64,000 nt of DNA from Pseudomonas haemolytica (GCF_009659625.1 NZ_VOIW01000001.1:496001-560000), one strand, 5' to 3'; numbered from the stretch's first letter, positions 35,701-47,646 are shown. The notes: a model not told the origin generated them from the sequence alone. Numbers and translations are program-made.

Positions 35701-37239
35701 TCAGGCCGCTTCGATCTTGCTACGGTTCTGCTCGACCTTCGACAGGTAACGCTGCACGTTCTCCTGCTCCTGCGGGGTGGTGAACAGGCCAAGCTTGGTA
35801 CGGCGCCACAGCACGTCCTGCGGTTGCGTCACCCATTCTTCAGCGCACAGGTAATCGACTTCGCGGGTGTACAGGCCGCCACCCAGGTGATCACCCAGGT
35901 CGGTCAGCGATTGAACGCCCTCCAGCAGGCGCCAGGTGCGGCTGCCATAGGTGGTGGACCAGCGACGGGCAATTTCGCTCGGCACCCAGTCGTACTTGGT
36001 GCGGATGGCTTCGGCCAGGGCTTCAGGCGTGGTCATGTTTTCGCCGCCGGGCAGGCTGGCCGTGGCGGTCCAACTTGGGCGCATCTGGGTGAAGTACGGC
36101 GCCAGTTGGGCCATGGCTGACTCAGCCAGCTTGCGATAGGTGGTCAGCTTGCCGCCGAACACCGACAGGATCGGTGCTTCGCCGGTAGCGCCGGACAGTG
36201 CCAGGGTGTAGTCACGGGTGATGGCCGACGGGTTGTCCGACTCGTCGTTGCACAGTGGGCGCACGCCGGAGTAGGTGTGGACGATATCGTCGCGGCTCAG
36301 CTGTTTCTTGAAGTGTGCGTTGACCACGTTGAGCATGTAGTCGGTTTCACCTTCGGTAATCGCTACTTTTGCCGGGTCGCCGGTGTATTCGCGGTCGGTG
36401 GTGCCGATGATGGTCAGGTGGTTCAGGTACGGAATAGTGAAGACGATGCGCTGGTCTTCGTTCTGCAGGATGTGCGCATGGGCACCTTCGTACAGTCTTG
36501 GCACGATCAAGTGACTGCCCTGGATCAGGCGGATGCCGTAGGGCGAATCCAGCTTGAGGTCGTCCCGGATGAATTTGGCCACCCAAGGGCCAGCAGCGTT
36601 CACCAAGGCGCGGGCGCGGATGGAGAACAGGCTGCCGTCGGCACGTTCCATGTTCATTTCCCACATGCCGTTGCTGCGATGGGCGCTGATGCAACGGGTC
36701 TGGGTGTGGATGTGCGCGCCTTTCTCGCGGGCAGCCATGGCATTGAGCACTACCAGGCGGGCGTCGTCGACCCAGCAGTCGGAGTATTCAAAGCCCTTGG
36801 TGATTTCGCTTTTCAGCGGGCTGTCGGCGCCAAACTTGAGGCTTTTGGAACCCGCCAGTTTCTCGCGCTTGCCCAAGTGATCATAAAGGAACAGGCCGGC
36901 GCGAATCATCCACGCCGGGCGCAGGTGCGGGCGGTGTGGCAGCACGAAGCGCATTTGCTTGACGATGTGCGGGGCCTTGGCCAGCAGCACTTCACGTTCG
37001 GCCAGGGCTTCGCGCACCAGGCGGAATTCGTAATGTTCCAGGTAACGCAGGCCACCGTGGATCAGCTTGCTGCTGGCCGATGAGGTGTGGCTGGCGAGGT
37101 CGTCCTTTTCGCAAAGGAATACCGACAAACCGCGACCGGCTGCGTCTGCTGCAATGCCGACGCCATTGATCCCGCCACCGATTACGGCAACGTCATAGAC
37201 TTCGGCAAGCGGTGGAGCAGGCAAGGTGGAAGGGTTCAT
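35701..37239 (-). CDS. glpD: GlpD, aerobic glycerol-3-phosphate dehydrogenase
   Basis: 512 aa. FAD-binding Rossmann motif VIGGGINGVGIAADAAGRG at residues 17-35; conserved GLRYLEHYEFRLVREALAER and SVFGGKLTTYRKLAE. It oxidises glycerol-3-phosphate to dihydroxyacetone phosphate and passes electrons to quinone at the inner membrane. Transcribed separately from glpFK-glpR, with its own palindromic operator candidate 36 bp upstream. Confidence 0.97.
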   Translation of the reverse strand: MNPSTLPAPPLAEVYDVAVIGGGINGVGIAADAAGRGLSVFLCEKDDLASHTSSASSKLIHGGLRYLEHYEFRLVREALAEREVLLAKAPHIVKQMRFVLPHRPHLRPAWMIRAGLFLYDHLGKREKLAGSKSLKFGADSPLKSEITKGFEYSDCWVDDARLVVLNAMAAREKGAHIHTQTRCISAHRSNGMWEMNMERADGSLFSIRARALVNAAGPWVAKFIRDDLKLDSPYGIRLIQGSHLIVPRLYEGAHAHILQNEDQRIVFTIPYLNHLTIIGTTDREYTGDPAKVAITEGETDYMLNVVNAHFKKQLSRDDIVHTYSGVRPLCNDESDNPSAITRDYTLALSGATGEAPILSVFGGKLTTYRKLAESAMAQLAPYFTQMRPSWTATASLPGGENMTTPEALAEAIRTKYDWVPSEIARRWSTTYGSRTWRLLEGVQSLTDLGDHLGGGLYTREVDYLCAEEWVTQPQDVLWRRTKLGLFTTPQEQENVQRYLSKVEQNRSKIEAA

Positions 37240-37274
37240 CGGCTAGCCTCGCGATCTTTTTCGTATTGGAATTC

Positions 37275-37288
37275 GAACATTAATGTTC
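37275..37288. promoter_or_regulatory. Candidate GlpR operator before glpD
   Basis: GAACATTAATGTTC is a perfect 14-bp palindrome, flanked by TTTTTCG and CGAAAAT, 36 bp upstream of the glpD start. These TTCG/CGAA and GTTC halves resemble DeoR-family GlpR operators. Assignment to GlpR is by position. Confidence 0.5.
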
Positions 37289-37423
37289 ATTTGCGAAAAT
37301 GGTAGCTGATAAACGCGGGCACAGCCACCCGACTTCGATTGAAAAAACTCATCGAAGGGCGGGAAAAGGAAAATTTGTGAACATTTACCCGGGCAAGCCC
37401 GAGGAAAAGGGCGCGGGGTAGAT

Positions 37424-37513
37424 CGCCTTCGCGAGCAAGCCCGCTCCCACACTCGACCGAGTTCCGGCTTGGGAATGCGGTCAACTGTGGAGGCGGGCTT
37501 GTTCGCGAAGGCG
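37424..37513. repeat. REPIN between glpR and glpD
   Basis: Left arm CGCCTTCGCGAGCAAGCCCG and right arm CGGGCTTGTTCGCGAAGGCG are inverted copies around about 50 bp, the doubled REP plan. Copies of this type differ in sequence from the GTGGGAGG elements elsewhere, though both share CTCCCAC/GTGGAGG. Confidence 0.8.
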
Positions 37514-37542
37514 CCAGTGCAGACGCCGGAGAGACTACTGGG

Positions 37543-38298
37543 CTATACGACTTCCAGGCGCACCTTATGGTCATTCAGCAACTGCACCAACGCCGGCACC
37601 GGCTGCTGATCAGTCACCAGGCAATCCACCAGACTGATCGGCCCCAGGCGAATCATGGCATTGCGCCCGAACTTGCTGGAGTCCGCCGCCAGGATCACCT
37701 GCCGCGCATTGGCAATGATTGCCTGGGAAACCCGCACTTCCTGGTAGTCGAAGTCCAGCAGGCTGCCGTCCTCGTCGATCCCACTGATGCCCACCAAGGC
37801 AAAGTCGACCTTGAACTGGTTGATGAAATCGACACTTGCCTGGCCCACCACTCCGCCGTCGCGGCGCACGTTGCCGCCGGTGAGCAACACATCGAAGTCG
37901 TCCTTGGCACTGAGCATGGTGGCGACGTTGAGGTTGTTGGTGATGATTTTCAGGTGGTTGTGATTGAGCAGCGCACGGGCGATGGATTCGGTCGTGGTAC
38001 CGATGTTGATGAACAGCGAGGCGTGATCGGGGATTTGCGCGGCAATCGCTTCGCCGATGCGTTGCTTCTCGTCACGCATCTGGTCGGCACGCATGGCGTA
38101 CGCGGTGTTCTCGACACTGGAGTCATAGGCCGCGCCGCCGTGGTAGCGGCGCAACAGATTGGCGTCCGCCAACTGGTTGATATCGCGGCGGATGGTTTGC
38201 GGGGTGACAACGAATAGCTGCGCCATTTCCTCGATGCTGACGTAGCCGCGTTCGCGGACCAGTTCGAGGATTTGTTGTTGGCGGGGAGGCAGATTCAT
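37543..38298 (-). CDS. glpR: GlpR, DeoR-family repressor of glycerol genes
   Basis: 251 aa. N-terminal DeoR helix-turn-helix ([20 protein letters not shown], then [19 protein letters not shown]) and a C-terminal sugar-phosphate-sensing domain with [14 protein letters not shown] and [20 protein letters not shown]. It releases glp operators when glycerol-3-phosphate binds. Lies 95 bp after glpK, in the usual Pseudomonas order. Confidence 0.95.
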   Translation of the reverse strand: MNLPPRQQQILELVRERGYVSIEEMAQLFVVTPQTIRRDINQLADANLLRRYHGGAAYDSSVENTAYAMRADQMRDEKQRIGEAIAAQIPDHASLFINIGTTTESIARALLNHNHLKIITNNLNVATMLSAKDDFDVLLTGGNVRRDGGVVGQASVDFINQFKVDFALVGISGIDEDGSLLDFDYQEVRVSQAIIANARQVILAADSSKFGRNAMIRLGPISLVDCLVTDQQPVPALVQLLNDHKVRLEVV

Positions 38299-38393
38299 GG
38301 GGCGTCCTTTGGGCTGCCATACAAAAGTGGCCCATGATGACGCAGGAATCCGCTCCCTGCCAGTTACAACCCTATCTGGGTCCGGCGCTTGGC

Positions 38394-40830
<2,437 letters not shown>

Positions 40831-40842
40831 GGAAAACCTCGA

Positions 40843-40853
40843 TTGTTGTTCTT
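40843..40853 (-). promoter_or_regulatory. Crc/Hfq catabolite motif before glpF
   Basis: The minus strand reads AAGAACAACAA, holding AACAACAA (AAnAAnAA type), 13-23 nt before the glpF ATG and just upstream of the ribosome site. Hfq with Crc blocks translation at such sites in pseudomonads when preferred carbon is present, which fits glycerol genes. Confidence 0.65.
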
Positions 40854-41155
40854 GTCTGGCGCACTGCCTCAACGGGCGGTTGTGCGATGTTCACCGTGGC
40901 CAGGATCCCCATCCTTGGCCGTGGCTTGCTGCTGGCACTCCGAGGGCTATTCCTACAGCATTCGGAAACGAAAAAATATAGACAAGAATGACCGCTGTCA
41001 AAGGTCGAAAGTGAACTGTCGGTCATTTACTAACTATTGGTATGGTGAATGATCATGGTTGGGGCGCTGCACGTCGGCTGTAGGAGGTCTGTGCTAGAGC
41101 GTTTTCGGTAAGCTTGGCCTAGAATTGGCCATCAGTTTGCCTACCCGGAGCCTCT
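40854..41155. other. glpF-ybaK divergent intergenic region
   Basis: 302 bp without a gene. It must hold the promoters of glpF and ybaK. ATTCGGAAACGAAAAA (40970-40985) carries TTCG and CGAA halves that could be a GlpR operator. No hairpin or repeat was recognised. Confidence 0.4.
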
Positions 41156-41626
41156 ATGACCCCTGCATTGGACCTGTTGAAAAAAGTTCGCGCCGAACAT
41201 CGTATTCACAGTTATGAACATGATCCCAAGGCAGCGTCGTATGGGCTTGAGGCCGCGGAAAAATTGAGCCTCGATCCGGCGCAGGTGTTCAAGACGCTGC
41301 TGGCGAGCAGCGAAAAGGGGGAATTGTTGGTGGCGGTGGTGCCGGTCGTCGGAAGTCTGGATTTAAAGGCCCTGGCCCATGCGGCAGGTGTCAAAAAAGT
41401 CGAAATGGCCGACCCGGGTGCAGCGCAACGGTCCACGGGCTATTTGTTGGGCGGTATCAGCCCGTTGGGGCAGAAGAAGCGCTTGCGTACGTTTATCGAT
41501 GAGACGGCGCAGCCGTTTGCGACGATCTTCGTGAGTGCGGGGAGGAGGGGCTTGGAGGTTGAATTGGCCGCGAGCGTGCTGGCTGAGCATACCCAGGCCA
41601 GATTCGCGTCGATTGGCCGCGCCTGA
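41156..41626 (+). CDS. ybaK: YbaK, Cys-tRNA(Pro)/Cys-tRNA(Cys) deacylase
   Basis: 156 aa YbaK/EbsC-type protein: [10 protein letters not shown] at the start, [20 protein letters not shown] and [37 protein letters not shown] core with the GxxSPxGxK loop and invariant Lys. It hydrolyses mischarged Cys-tRNA(Pro), a trans-editing role. Cytoplasmic. Followed by a REP palindrome. Confidence 0.94.
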   Translation: MTPALDLLKKVRAEHRIHSYEHDPKAASYGLEAAEKLSLDPAQVFKTLLASSEKGELLVAVVPVVGSLDLKALAHAAGVKKVEMADPGAAQRSTGYLLGGISPLGQKKRLRTFIDETAQPFATIFVSAGRRGLEVELAASVLAEHTQARFASIGRA

Positions 41627-41648
41627 TTTTCAGCCTTGTGGAGATCCT

Positions 41649-41680
41649 CATGTGGGAGGGGGCAAGCCCCCTCCCACATG
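41649..41680. repeat. REP palindrome
   Basis: Perfect inverted repeat with 15-bp arms (CATGTGGGAGGGGGC and its complement) and an AA loop, between convergent ybaK and the ABC ATPase gene. It could act as the shared 3' end structure. Confidence 0.9.
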
Positions 41681-41707
41681 TTTAACCCGGGTTCTTCAGG
41701 TAACTGG

Positions 41708-42751
41708 TTACGCCTGGAACAACACCAGATGCTCGGCAGCCACTCGAATGCCCACCTGCGCCCCGACCTGATGATCGGCATGGCTGGGGAAAATCGACTC
41801 CAGCTGTGCACCGGTCGGTAGTTGCAGGCGATACAGGGTGGATGCGCCAAGGAACGTCTTGCCGACAATCCGGGCTTTTAATGCACTTTCCGGTGCGTAG
41901 ACGATGTCGTCCGGGCGTAGCAAAACATCCACCGCACCGCCGGTAGGCCAGGTATAGGCGCGATTGCCGCGCAGGTCACCCAGTTCGGTGCTCACTGACT
42001 CAGGCGAGTTCAAGCGACCACGAATGAAGTAACCCTGGCCGATAAAGCTGGCGACATAGGGGGTTTGTGGTTCGTGATAGAGGTTGTAGGGCGTATCCCA
42101 TTGTTCAAGGCGACCTTCCTTGAACACACCCACATGGTCACTGACCGCGAAGGCTTCTTCCTGGTCATGGGTAACGAGGATCGCACTGGTGCCTCGCGCC
42201 TTGAGGATGTCGCGCACTTCATGGCTGAGCTTGCGGCGCAACTCGCCATCCAGGTTGGAGAACGGTTCATCCAGCAGCAGCAGTTGCGGCTCCGGCGCCA
42301 AGGCGCGGGCGAGGGCGACACGTTGTTGCTGGCCACCGGAAAGCTCGTGGGGGAAACGCTTACCCAGGTTCTTCAGGTTGACCAGTTCCAACAGTTCGGC
42401 GACCACGCGGTCTTTTTGCGGATGTTTGCGGATGCCGAAGGCGATGTTGTCGGCCACGCTCAAGTGTGGAAATAGCGCGTAGTCCTGGAACACCATGCCG
42501 ATCCGGCGTTTCTCCGGTGACAGGGTGAAACCGGCGCTGGAGATGATTTCGCCCGCCAGGCTGATTTCACCTTCGTGTACCGGTTCAAAGCCGGCAATGG
42601 CGCGCAAGGTGGTGGTCTTGCCGCAGCCCGAGGAGCCGAGCAGGCAGCCGATGTCGCCGGCGTTGAGGTGCAGGTTGAGGTTCTGCACCACTCGTTGGTC
42701 TTGATAGCCGCATGCCAGATTGCGTAGGTTCAGCAGTAATGGCTGGCTCAT
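41708..42751 (-). CDS. ABC transporter ATPase (FbpC/PotA-like)
   Basis: 347 aa. Walker [10 protein letters not shown], signature LSGGQQQR, Walker [13 protein letters not shown], switch His in [11 protein letters not shown], and a C-terminal TOBE-type domain (about 240-347) as in iron(III), spermidine and sulfate importers. No permease or binding protein lies beside it. Its start overlaps the argF stop by 4 bp, so it is cotranslated with argF. Its substrate is unknown; Fe(III) or spermidine-type import is suggested by family only. Confidence 0.9.
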   Translation of the reverse strand: MSQPLLLNLRNLACGYQDQRVVQNLNLHLNAGDIGCLLGSSGCGKTTTLRAIAGFEPVHEGEISLAGEIISSAGFTLSPEKRRIGMVFQDYALFPHLSVADNIAFGIRKHPQKDRVVAELLELVNLKNLGKRFPHELSGGQQQRVALARALAPEPQLLLLDEPFSNLDGELRRKLSHEVRDILKARGTSAILVTHDQEEAFAVSDHVGVFKEGRLEQWDTPYNLYHEPQTPYVASFIGQGYFIRGRLNSPESVSTELGDLRGNRAYTWPTGGAVDVLLRPDDIVYAPESALKARIVGKTFLGASTLYRLQLPTGAQLESIFPSHADHQVGAQVGIRVAAEHLVLFQA

Positions 42752-43671
42752 GCGTGGTGGTACGAAGGTTCGACGAGAAATTCCAGCAGGGCTTTTTGCG
42801 CATGCAGGCGGTTTTCGGCCTGGTCCCAGGCGACCGAACGTGGGTCGTCGAGCAGGTCGAGGCTGATTTCTTCACCACGGTGAGCGGGCAGGCAGTGCAT
42901 GAACAGCACGTCCGGCGCGGCCATATCGAGCAGCGCGCGGGTCACCTGGAACGGTGCGAACAGGGCCAGGCGCTTGGCCGTTTCGTCTTCCTGGCCCATG
43001 GAGGTCCAGACGTCGGTGCTGACCAGGTGCGCGCCAACCACGGCATCTTTCGGGTCGCGCAGCAGTTGTACACGGCCATCGGCCTTGGCCATGAACTCGG
43101 CGCTCGGCTCGTAGCCTTCAGGGCAGGCGATACGCAGGTGGAAGTCGAACTGGATGGCCGCTTCTATATAGCTGTTGCACATGTTGTTGCCGTCGCCGAC
43201 CCAGGCCACGGTCTTGCCCTGGATCGAGCCACGGTGTTCGAGGAAGGTTTGCATGTCGGCCAGCAACTGGCAGGGGTGCAGGTCATCGGACAGGCCGTTG
43301 ATCACTGGCACGCGGGAGTTGGCCGCAAATTCTGTCAGGGTGCTGTGGGCGAAGGTACGGATCATCACCGCGTCGAGCATGCGCGACATTACCCTGGCGC
43401 AGTCGCTGATCGGCTCACCACGACCCAGTTGGGTATCACGCGGCGACAGGAAGATGGCCTGGCCACCCAGCTGGATCATGCCGGCTTCGAATGACAAGCG
43501 TGTGCGCGTCGAGGACTTCTCGAAGATCATCCCGAGTACGCGGTTTTTCAAAGGCTCAAACAGTACACCGCGGTTACGCAGGTCTTTAAGCTCAATGCCT
43601 CGACGGATCACGCTGACCAGCTCTTCGGGCGTGCAATCCATCAGGGAGAGAAAGTGCCTTGCGCTCATCAT
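42748..43671 (-). CDS. argF: ArgF, ornithine carbamoyltransferase (anabolic)
   Basis: 307 aa. Carbamoyl-phosphate site [21 protein letters not shown], ornithine site DVWTSMGQE and [10 protein letters not shown]. It makes citrulline from ornithine and carbamoyl phosphate in arginine synthesis, upstream of argG (51593) in the pathway. The length and motifs fit the anabolic ArgF rather than ArcB. An ArgR-type motif lies 123 bp upstream. Confidence 0.96.
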   Translation of the reverse strand: MMSARHFLSLMDCTPEELVSVIRRGIELKDLRNRGVLFEPLKNRVLGMIFEKSSTRTRLSFEAGMIQLGGQAIFLSPRDTQLGRGEPISDCARVMSRMLDAVMIRTFAHSTLTEFAANSRVPVINGLSDDLHPCQLLADMQTFLEHRGSIQGKTVAWVGDGNNMCNSYIEAAIQFDFHLRIACPEGYEPSAEFMAKADGRVQLLRDPKDAVVGAHLVSTDVWTSMGQEDETAKRLALFAPFQVTRALLDMAAPDVLFMHCLPAHRGEEISLDLLDDPRSVAWDQAENRLHAQKALLEFLVEPSYHHA

Positions 43672-44099
43672 TAACTACCTTTTTGCAACAGACCGCAGAT
43701 ACTCAAAGCCTTGTTTATTGTGACAACGGGCGAGACCTGCGGCGAAAGCCGCACGGGGCGACGAAATAGGGGGAGGCGCGATATTGACATTAAATGTCGC
43801 GTCTTACCAATAGGGCTACGGTTTTTAAGGGTGTTCAAGCAGAGCGCTGATGCGCGTTTGAAGACGATTTCCTGACAGCAGCGGGTCATTTGTACACTGG
43901 CGTCGAGACCTTTTGCAATGCGCGCAGGCGCGCCCAGGCCAGGTTACGTCGGTTTCGGAGGGGTGTCGCAAGCTTGAAACATTTGCTCATGCTTAGCCAT
44001 GGCTTGGCCTATGCCCGCTGATTCACAGCGCGAAGGTTACTGGCGGCTCGGATCGCGGCGACCCATAGTTGTTTCAAAGCCCTTATAAAGAGACTGGCC
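43672..44099. other. argF upstream region (428 bp)
   Basis: No credible gene. It separates divergent argF and the molybdopterin oxidoreductase. It holds GACATT-A-AATGTC (a small palindrome) and an ArgR-like motif near 43794; the part next to 44100 shows no recognisable promoter. Confidence 0.5.
43794..43809 (+). promoter_or_regulatory. Candidate ArgR site upstream of argF
   Basis: TGTCGC, then 8 nt, then AA matches the Pseudomonas ArgR half-site TGTCGC-N8-AA. It lies 123-138 bp upstream of the argF ATG. A single half-site is weak evidence. Confidence 0.45.
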
Positions 44100-46208
44100 A
44101 TGACCAAGACTCTCCATCACCGTGCCTGCCACCTGTGCGAAGCCATCTGCGGGCTGACCCTGGAAACCACCCAAGCCGAAGACGGTAGTCTGGCAATCAC
44201 CTCGATCAAGGGCGACCCCCTGGACAGCTTCAGTCGCGGGCACATCTGCCCCAAGGCAGTGGCCTTGCAGGATATCCAGAATGATCCAGACCGACTGCAC
44301 CAGCCGATGCTGCGGGTGGGCAGTGAATGGCAGCCGATTGCATGGGATGAGGCTTTTACGATGGTGGCCGAGCGGCTGGCGGGCATCCAGGCCCGGCATG
44401 GGCAGAATGCGGTGGCGGTGTATCAAGGCAACCCCAGCGTGCACAACTATGGGTTGATGACCCACAGCAACTACTTCCTAGGGCTGTTGAAGACGCGCAA
44501 TCGCTTTTCCGCGACCTCGGTAGACCAACTGCCCCATCACCTCACCAGCCACCTTATGTACGGCCATGGCCTGCTGCTGCCCATCCCGGACATCGACCAC
44601 ACCGACTTCATGTTGATCCTCGGCGGCAACCCGTTGGCCTCCAACGGCAGCATCATGACCGTGCCCGATGTTGAAAAACGCCTCAAGGCCATCCAGGCGC
44701 GGGGCGGTCAAGTCGTGGTGGTCGACCCTCGGCGCAGCGAAACCGCAGCCATTGCAGACCAGCATCTGTTCGTGCGCCCTGGCGGCGATGCGGCGTTGCT
44801 GTTCGGGGTGCTCAACACCTTATTTGCTGAAGGGCTGACCCGCGATAGCCATCTGCCGGTCGAAGGGCTGGAAGACGTGCGCCGGGCAATTGCCGGATTC
44901 AGCGCCGAGGCCATGAGCCGCCAATGTGCGGTGCCGGCAGAACAGATTCGCCAGTTGGCCAGGGACTTTGCTGGCGCTGACAAAGCCGTATGCTATGGCC
45001 GTATGGGCGTCTCGACCCAAGCGTTCGGAACGCTATGCCATTGGCTGGTGCAACTGATCAACCTGGTGACTGGCAATCTGGACCGTGTAGGCGGCGCGCT
45101 GTGTACCAGCCCGGCGGTAGACCTGGTGGCCTCCACCGGTGGCGGCCATTTCAACCGTTGGCAGAGCCGCGTGTCCGGGCGCCCGGAGTACGCAGGAGAG
45201 TTGCCGGTGTCGGCCCTGGCGGAAGAAATGCTTACCGAGGGTGAAGGGCAGATCCGCGCCCTGGTCACGGTGGCCGGCAACCCGGTGCTCTCGACGCCTA
45301 ACGGTCGTCAGTTGGAGCAAGCCCTGGATGGTTTGGAGTTCATGGTCAGCATCGACCTCTATATCAACGAGACAACGCGTTACGCCGACCTGATCCTGCC
45401 CTCCACCTCAGCGTTGGAAAACGATCACTACGACACCACCTTTAACATGTTCGCGGTGCGCAATGTCACCCGCTTCAATCGCGCGATCCTGCCTAAGCCA
45501 GAGGGTGCCTTGCATGACTGGGAGATCTTTGTGGGTCTGGCCAAGGCATTTGCTGCGCAGACCGGCGTGGTGCTCAAGCCTACGCTGCCGCCAGCGCAGA
45601 TGATCGACTTCGGGCTGCGTGCGGGCGCCTACGGTGATGCATCCAGGCATAAACTGTCGGTATCGATGTTGGCGGATCATCCTCATGGTGTTGATCTGGG
45701 CCCGCTCAAGGCTAACCTCGCGGCGCGTTTGAAAACGACGGATGGCAAGGTGCAGTCTGCCCCGGCGGTGATCCTGGCTGATCTGGTGCGCTTCGCCGCG
45801 CAGCCGGAGCCGGAGGCCGACGAACTGCTGCTGATTGGCCGTCGCCATGTGCGCAGCAATAATTCCTGGATGCATAACTATCACCGGCTGGTGAAGGGCA
45901 AGCCACGTCATCAGTTGCTGATGCACCCTGATGACCTCGCCAGCCGGCAGCTAAGCGACGGCCAGCGGGTGCGGGTGAGTTCACGCATTGGCATGATCGA
46001 GGTGGAAGCGCTGGCCAGCCTGGACATGATGCGCGGCGTGGTCAGCCTGCCCCACGGTTGGGGCCATGGCCGTCCGGGTGTACAGATGACGATTGCCAGC
46101 CACCAGCCAGGTGCGAGCGCTAATGATTTGACCGACGAGCGGCAGTTGGATGAGCTATCCGGCAACGCGGCGTTGAATGGCGTACCGGTGCGGGTAGCGG
46201 CTGCCTAA
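44100..46208 (+). CDS. Molybdopterin-dependent oxidoreductase (FdhF/NarB-like catalytic subunit)
   Basis: 702 aa. N-terminal [4Fe-4S] site C10-x2-C13-x3-C17 ... C50 (HICPKA), then the large bis-MGD-binding domain with LILGGNPLASNGS and VVVDPRRSETAAIADQHLFV, and the C-terminal dinucleotide-binding domain (RHVRSNNSWMHN, VSLPHGWGHGRPG). No signal peptide. Where formate dehydrogenases have the Mo-ligating Cys/Sec, the local sequence is SVDQLPHHLTSHL with no Cys. It stands alone: no beta or gamma subunit nearby. Electron partner and substrate unknown. Confidence 0.88.
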   Translation: MTKTLHHRACHLCEAICGLTLETTQAEDGSLAITSIKGDPLDSFSRGHICPKAVALQDIQNDPDRLHQPMLRVGSEWQPIAWDEAFTMVAERLAGIQARHGQNAVAVYQGNPSVHNYGLMTHSNYFLGLLKTRNRFSATSVDQLPHHLTSHLMYGHGLLLPIPDIDHTDFMLILGGNPLASNGSIMTVPDVEKRLKAIQARGGQVVVVDPRRSETAAIADQHLFVRPGGDAALLFGVLNTLFAEGLTRDSHLPVEGLEDVRRAIAGFSAEAMSRQCAVPAEQIRQLARDFAGADKAVCYGRMGVSTQAFGTLCHWLVQLINLVTGNLDRVGGALCTSPAVDLVASTGGGHFNRWQSRVSGRPEYAGELPVSALAEEMLTEGEGQIRALVTVAGNPVLSTPNGRQLEQALDGLEFMVSIDLYINETTRYADLILPSTSALENDHYDTTFNMFAVRNVTRFNRAILPKPEGALHDWEIFVGLAKAFAAQTGVVLKPTLPPAQMIDFGLRAGAYGDASRHKLSVSMLADHPHGVDLGPLKANLAARLKTTDGKVQSAPAVILADLVRFAAQPEPEADELLLIGRRHVRSNNSWMHNYHRLVKGKPRHQLLMHPDDLASRQLSDGQRVRVSSRIGMIEVEALASLDMMRGVVSLPHGWGHGRPGVQMTIASHQPGASANDLTDERQLDELSGNAALNGVPVRVAAA

Positions 46209-46294
46209 GGCGCCTGAGCACTGCGCTGGAATTTTGCGTTACAATGCGCCACCGTGCCGACCTGTGAGTCGCAAAGTTCCAGCCGAGGTGTTCC

Positions 46295-46633
46295 ATGGAT
46301 ATCATCGAAACGATCAAAGAGCAGATTGCCAACAACACCATTCTGCTTTACATGAAGGGCGCCCCTAACGCTCCTCAGTGCGGTTTCTCCGCAAAGGCGT
46401 CCCAGGCCATCATGCAATGTGGCGAGAAATTCGCTTACGTGGATATCCTGCAAAACCCGGAAATTCGCGCCAACCTGCCTAAGTACGCCAATTGGCCGAC
46501 TTTCCCGCAGCTGTGGGTAGCTGGCGAGCTGGTTGGCGGTAGCGACATCATCACTGAAATGGCAGCTGATGGGTCGTTGCAAGCGTTGATCAAGGATGCA
46601 GCGGAAAAAGCGGCAGCCAAGACTGAAGCTTGA
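46295..46633 (+). CDS. grxD: GrxD, monothiol glutaredoxin (Grx4)
   Basis: 112 aa thioredoxin fold with the monothiol CGFS site (APQCGFSAKA, C29-type position) and the GSH-binding WPTFPQLWVAGELVGG and SDI loop. It carries and delivers [2Fe-2S] clusters and works with BolA. It is one of the iron-handling genes here (bfr, bfd, fdxA, apbC). A bidirectional terminator follows. Confidence 0.96.
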   Translation: MDIIETIKEQIANNTILLYMKGAPNAPQCGFSAKASQAIMQCGEKFAYVDILQNPEIRANLPKYANWPTFPQLWVAGELVGGSDIITEMAADGSLQALIKDAAEKAAAKTEA

Positions 46634-46644
46634 TTCGTTTGCAA

Positions 46645-46683
46645 GAAAAAGCCCCGCTTCTCATATGAGAGCGGGGCTTTTTT
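46645..46683. terminator. Bidirectional terminator between grxD and bfr
   Basis: GCCCCGCT and AGCGGGGC arms with A-run before and T-run after; the loop TCTCATATGAGA is itself a palindrome. It serves grxD on plus and bfr on minus. Confidence 0.92.
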
Positions 46684-46701
46684 GTACATGCGCGCTAAGG
46701 G

Positions 46702-47172
46702 TTATTCACCCATCTGCGACTGCAGGTAATTCTCCAGGCTGACCTTGTCGATCAGGCCCAGTTGGGTTTCAAGCCAGTCGATATGCTCTTCCTGGTCTTC
46801 CAGGATATCTTCCAGCAGTTCACGGCTGCCGAAGTCACCCTTGGTTTCGCAGTGGGCAATGGCGGCCTTGAGGTCGCTGTGGCTCTTACGCTCAAAGCCC
46901 AAGTCGCTGCTGATCATTTCCTGGGTGTGCTCACCGATGTTCAGCTTGCCCAAGTCCTGCACGTTCGGCAGGCCTTCCAGGAACAGGATCCGCTTGATCA
47001 GTGCGTCGGCGTCCTTCATGGCCTTGATCGATTCTTTGTATTCACGCTTGCCAAGCTTTTCCAGGCCCCAATCGTCGTACATGCGCGCATGCAGAAAGTA
47101 CTGATTGATCGCGACCAGTTCATTGGCAAGGATTTTGTTGAGTTGCTGGATGACTGAGATGTCGCCTTTCAT
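46702..47172 (-). CDS. bfr: Bacterioferritin subunit lacking ferroxidase ligands (Bfr-beta-like)
   Basis: 156 aa four-helix bundle starting MKGD. The haem ligand Met52 is present (AMKDAD). Of the ferroxidase ligands of E. coli Bfr, Glu18, Glu94 and His130 are kept, but Glu51 is Ala, His54 is Asp and Glu127 is Gln. Iron oxidation is therefore probably lost, while haem binding stays. This is the haem-type subunit expected in mixed Bfr shells reported in P. putida (alpha oxidises iron, beta binds haem). The partner subunit is not in the window. Next to bfd. Confidence 0.92.
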   Translation of the reverse strand: MKGDISVIQQLNKILANELVAINQYFLHARMYDDWGLEKLGKREYKESIKAMKDADALIKRILFLEGLPNVQDLGKLNIGEHTQEMISSDLGFERKSHSDLKAAIAHCETKGDFGSRELLEDILEDQEEHIDWLETQLGLIDKVSLENYLQSQMGE

Positions 47173-47330
47173 GACTGGGGTCCTGCCCTGTAATAGTTGT
47201 GTATAGGGCGGAGTCTGAGCGGTGAAATTCCTAGTGTCAAACCTAAGTTATTGAATAATAAATGAAAATTAATCGGAATAAGAATGTTTGTGTTCCGCGT
47301 CTTGGCGCTAACTAATTGAATTACTGGCAT
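47173..47330. other. bfr upstream gap (158 bp)
   Basis: Intergenic stretch between bfr and the bfd terminator. AT-rich (AATAATAAATGAAAATTAAT near 47254); it probably holds the bfr promoter. No further motif could be assigned. Confidence 0.4.
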
Positions 47331-47356
47331 AAAAAAACCGGACACTGGGTCCGGTT
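47331..47356 (-). terminator. Terminator after bfd
   Basis: AACCGGAC and GTCCGGTT arms around a 5-nt loop, followed on the minus strand by a T-run. It lies 18 bp after the bfd stop. Confidence 0.9.
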
Positions 47357-47373
47357 CTTTAAAACACGCCGAT

Positions 47374-47592
47374 TTAGGCGTGTGTAAATTCTGCTGAGTA
47401 GGGGAGCGCAGCCTGGGCTGTTTGCAACTGCGTCAGGGTTTCCCGTACCACTTGCTTGGCGAGGCAGGCACACTTGCCACACTGGCTGGCAACGCCGGTG
47501 GTTTCACGCACTTCTTTGTAGCTGCAGCAACCTTCGTAGATTGCTTCGCGGATTTGTCCGTCGGTGACGCCAGTGCAGAGGCAGACATACAT
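47374..47592 (-). CDS. bfd: Bfd, bacterioferritin-associated ferredoxin
   Basis: 72 aa. The [2Fe-2S] ligand pattern CLC ... CGKCAC fits Bfd (CxC at 4-6, CxxC near 38-41). It binds Bfr and reduces stored Fe(III) for release under iron shortage. Upstream a Fur-like box at 47647-47659 supports induction in low iron. Confidence 0.96.
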   Translation of the reverse strand: MYVCLCTGVTDGQIREAIYEGCCSYKEVRETTGVASQCGKCACLAKQVVRETLTQLQTAQAALPYSAEFTHA

Positions 47593-47646
47593 AAGGGAGA
47601 ACCGTCGCGGGTTTAAGGCTTAAGTGCGATGGATCTTAATGTTAAC

